Positions 5,358-7,059 of a DNA stretch of 7,059 nt are shown here, in pieces. The notes beneath the pieces are model-generated. The model was given only the letters and a program-made list of their open reading frames with translations. It was not told where the DNA came from and searched no databases. The translations under genes and the position numbers were made by a program. The DNA comes from Acidobacteria bacterium UBA6911. GTDB lineage: Bacteria; Acidobacteriota; UBA6911. Location: contig DKBB01000216.1 in NCBI GenBank assembly GCA_002451015.1, positions 1 to 7,059 on the forward strand. Reading direction: 5' to 3'. Each line of letters begins with the position of its first letter. The stretch's first letter is position 1.

Positions 5358-7059
5358 TTACACTTCCTTCTTGCCCCGCCATTTGCCCGACAGGTCGTCG
5401 AGAAGAGAATAGACCACGGGAACCGCAATCAGAGTCAACAATGTTGACGTGATAAGTCCTCCGATCACGGCGCGGGCCATGGGAGCTCTCATTTCCGATC
5501 CCGCACCGATTTCAAAAGCCAGGGGGAGCATCCCGAATATCATCGCCATGGTTGTCATAATAATGGGGCGGAACCGCGTCCGGCCCGCTTCGACTAAAGC
5601 ATCCGTTCTATCTTTTCCCTCCTGCCTCAATCGCTTCGTATAGTCGACCAAAAGAATCGCGTTTTTGGTCACAAGCCCCATCAGCAGCACCAGCCCGATC
5701 ATCGACATGATGCTCAACGTGTCTCCGGTCAGCAGCATCATGCCGACCACTCCAATAAGAGAAAGCGGCAGCGACAGCATGATGGACAACGGATGGATAA
5801 AACTGCCGAACTGTGAAGCCAGAATGATGTATATGAACACGACCGCCAGAAATAAGGCATCGAAAATATCTTCGAAGGTTTCTCCCATTTCTTCGGATTC
5901 GCCCGTAAAGGAGACCTCAAAACCGGGTGGAATGTCCATTTTTTCCAGGCCTTTCTTTATATCATTTTCCACGCTCCCCATCGGTCTCCCGGCCATGTTG
6001 GCATACACACGGACTTCCCGGGCAAGATCGAGCCGGCGGATCTGTGAAGTACTGGCACCCCTTTTGAAATTCGCCACCTGCCCCATGGGGACCAGGATGT
6101 CCTTTCCGGCAGAATCCTTATTGGAACTGGTAAGATCTATGTCCCTCAATGCATCCACCGATTTCCGGTAACTCTCTGCCAGCCGGACCCTTACATCGTA
6201 AGCATCGCCGTCTTCATCTTCGAACTGTGTGGCCACTTCGCCATATAGCAACATACGCATCGTCATTGCCAGCAATTCAAGATCGATGCCCAGGTCGGAA
6301 GCCATTTGCCTGTCCACTTCTACGACAATTTCAGGCTTTTCCGGATCCAGGCTTCGATCAATATCGACGGCTCCGGGTACGGTCCGGAGATAGTCGGCTA
6401 CACGAGACGATATTTCGTCCAGCCTTTTTATGTCCGCGCCCTGAACGCTTAACTGGAACGGTCTGGCATCTCCCATATCCGGAACATCTTCAATGCTAAT
6501 AATTGCTAGCCCGAAACCTGCCAGCTCTCTTCTCAGCTGATCCCGTGTTTCATCCATTGAAAACGGCCTTTCTTTTTTCGGTTTCAGCTTCACATATATA
6601 GTGCCTTCATTGAGGGCTGCATTGGAACCGGAGCCGATGGTGATGAATGTATAGTCCACGCCGGCTTTTTCCGCTATCCGCTGATCGATCTCGTTCCCTA
6701 TCGCCTCCGTCTGTTCTATTGTGTTCCCGGGCGAGGTCTTGAAGCTTACCTGAAATTCCCCTCGGTCGTATGAAGGCATGAAATCCTGCCCCAGGAACTG
6801 GAAAGCGGCGAGACTGCCTGCAAAAAGAAGAAGCGAGACTCCCAGAATCCAGCCGCGATGTTTGAGCGAATACGCGATCGCCTTTTTATAGGCATCCCCC
6901 AAACTGTTAAAGTAATTGTCGAAACCGACAAGAATCCGGGCCAGCCCGCGCCGTTGCAGCTTCGTTTCCACAGCTGGATCGTACCACCGGGATGAAAGCA
7001 TCGGATCCAGTGTGAAAGAGACGAACAGCGACACGAGAACTGCGAACGCAACCGTAATG
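5358..7059 (-). CDS. RND efflux transporter permease, C-terminal part (HAE1-like)
   Basis: The frame is open to the edge of the window and stops at TAA 5360-5358; the true start lies outside, so roughly the last 565 of about 1030 residues are visible. The outermost codons read ITVAFAVLVSLFVSFTLDPM, the conserved mid-protein RND segment. Numbering from the GTG at 7034: a membrane segment lies at 60-82, then the second large periplasmic domain at about 83-385 (FMPSYDRGEF 85-94), then membrane segments at about 390-407, 414-435, 440-465, 487-508 and 520-545, then a short charged tail. K457 in GLVTKNAILLVDY is the counterpart of the proton-relay lysine of AcrB (K940), so a working proton-coupled pump is likely. 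Such permeases sit in the inner membrane and export drugs, detergents or lipids with a periplasmic adaptor and an outer-membrane channel. Those partners, if adjacent, are upstream beyond the window. The substrate cannot be told. Confidence 0.95.
   Translation of the reverse strand, partial: ITVAFAVLVSLFVSFTLDPMLSSRWYDPAVETKLQRRGLARILVGFDNYFNSLGDAYKKAIAYSLKHRGWILGVSLLLFAGSLAAFQFLGQDFMPSYDRGEFQVSFKTSPGNTIEQTEAIGNEIDQRIAEKAGVDYTFITIGSGSNAALNEGTIYVKLKPKKERPFSMDETRDQLRRELAGFGLAIISIEDVPDMGDARPFQLSVQGADIKRLDEISSRVADYLRTVPGAVDIDRSLDPEKPEIVVEVDRQMASDLGIDLELLAMTMRMLLYGEVATQFEDEDGDAYDVRVRLAESYRKSVDALRDIDLTSSNKDSAGKDILVPMGQVANFKRGASTSQIRRLDLAREVRVYANMAGRPMGSVENDIKKGLEKMDIPPGFEVSFTGESEEMGETFEDIFDALFLAVVFIYIILASQFGSFIHPLSIMLSLPLSLIGVVGMMLLTGDTLSIMSMIGLVLLMGLVTKNAILLVDYTKRLRQEGKDRTDALVEAGRTRFRPIIMTTMAMIFGMLPLAFEIGAGSEMRAPMARAVIGGLITSTLLTLIAVPVVYSLLDDLSGKWRGKKEV

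Noticed and set aside
5665..6171. 168-codon + strand open frame opposite the RND permease
   Set aside because: It is the antisense of conserved RND membrane and periplasmic sequence, with a low-complexity Ser/Met/Ile-rich product.

Overview
This window reads as an ordinary piece of chromosome from a Gram-negative bacterium with roughly balanced base composition. The Gram-negative call rests on a tripartite-type RND inner-membrane transporter and on a predicted lipoprotein with a long beta-helix ectodomain. The style of the HAD, Lgt and RND proteins would fit a Desulfobacterota-like or similar lineage, but nothing here fixes the taxon. I see no phage, transposon, CRISPR, rRNA or tRNA signal.

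Layout. Bases 1-885 carry two genes on the + strand. The first is the 3' end of a TPR-repeat protein that begins outside the window. The second is a complete beta-phosphoglucomutase-like HAD hydrolase starting 9 bases after the TPR stop, so the two are probably co-transcribed. Everything from 1080 onward is on the - strand, so transcription converges in the gap at 886-1079. In the order in which the - strand is read, that part holds: the C-terminal part of an RND permease (5358-7059, its start outside the window); a 317-bp gap; lgt, the prolipoprotein diacylglyceryl transferase (4258-5040); a 93-bp gap with a good candidate -10 box; elbB, a DJ-1/PfpI-superfamily glyoxalase-like gene with a very strong ribosome-binding site (3499-4164); a 382-bp gap with two hairpins; and a 678-residue predicted lipoprotein whose first two thirds is a right-handed beta-helix (1080-3116).

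How the genes relate. The - strand genes share orientation, but their gaps (317, 93 and 382 bp) suggest separate or partly separate transcription units rather than one tight operon. Lgt is the enzyme that would modify the cysteine of the beta-helix lipoprotein, but Lgt serves every lipoprotein of the cell, so their nearness is not evidence of a dedicated system. The least explained parts are the C-terminal ~270 residues of the beta-helix lipoprotein, the repeat-rich elbB leader, the nested inverted repeat beside the elbB stop, and the apparent lack of a Shine-Dalgarno at lgt. I did not find a convincing previously undescribed multi-gene system.
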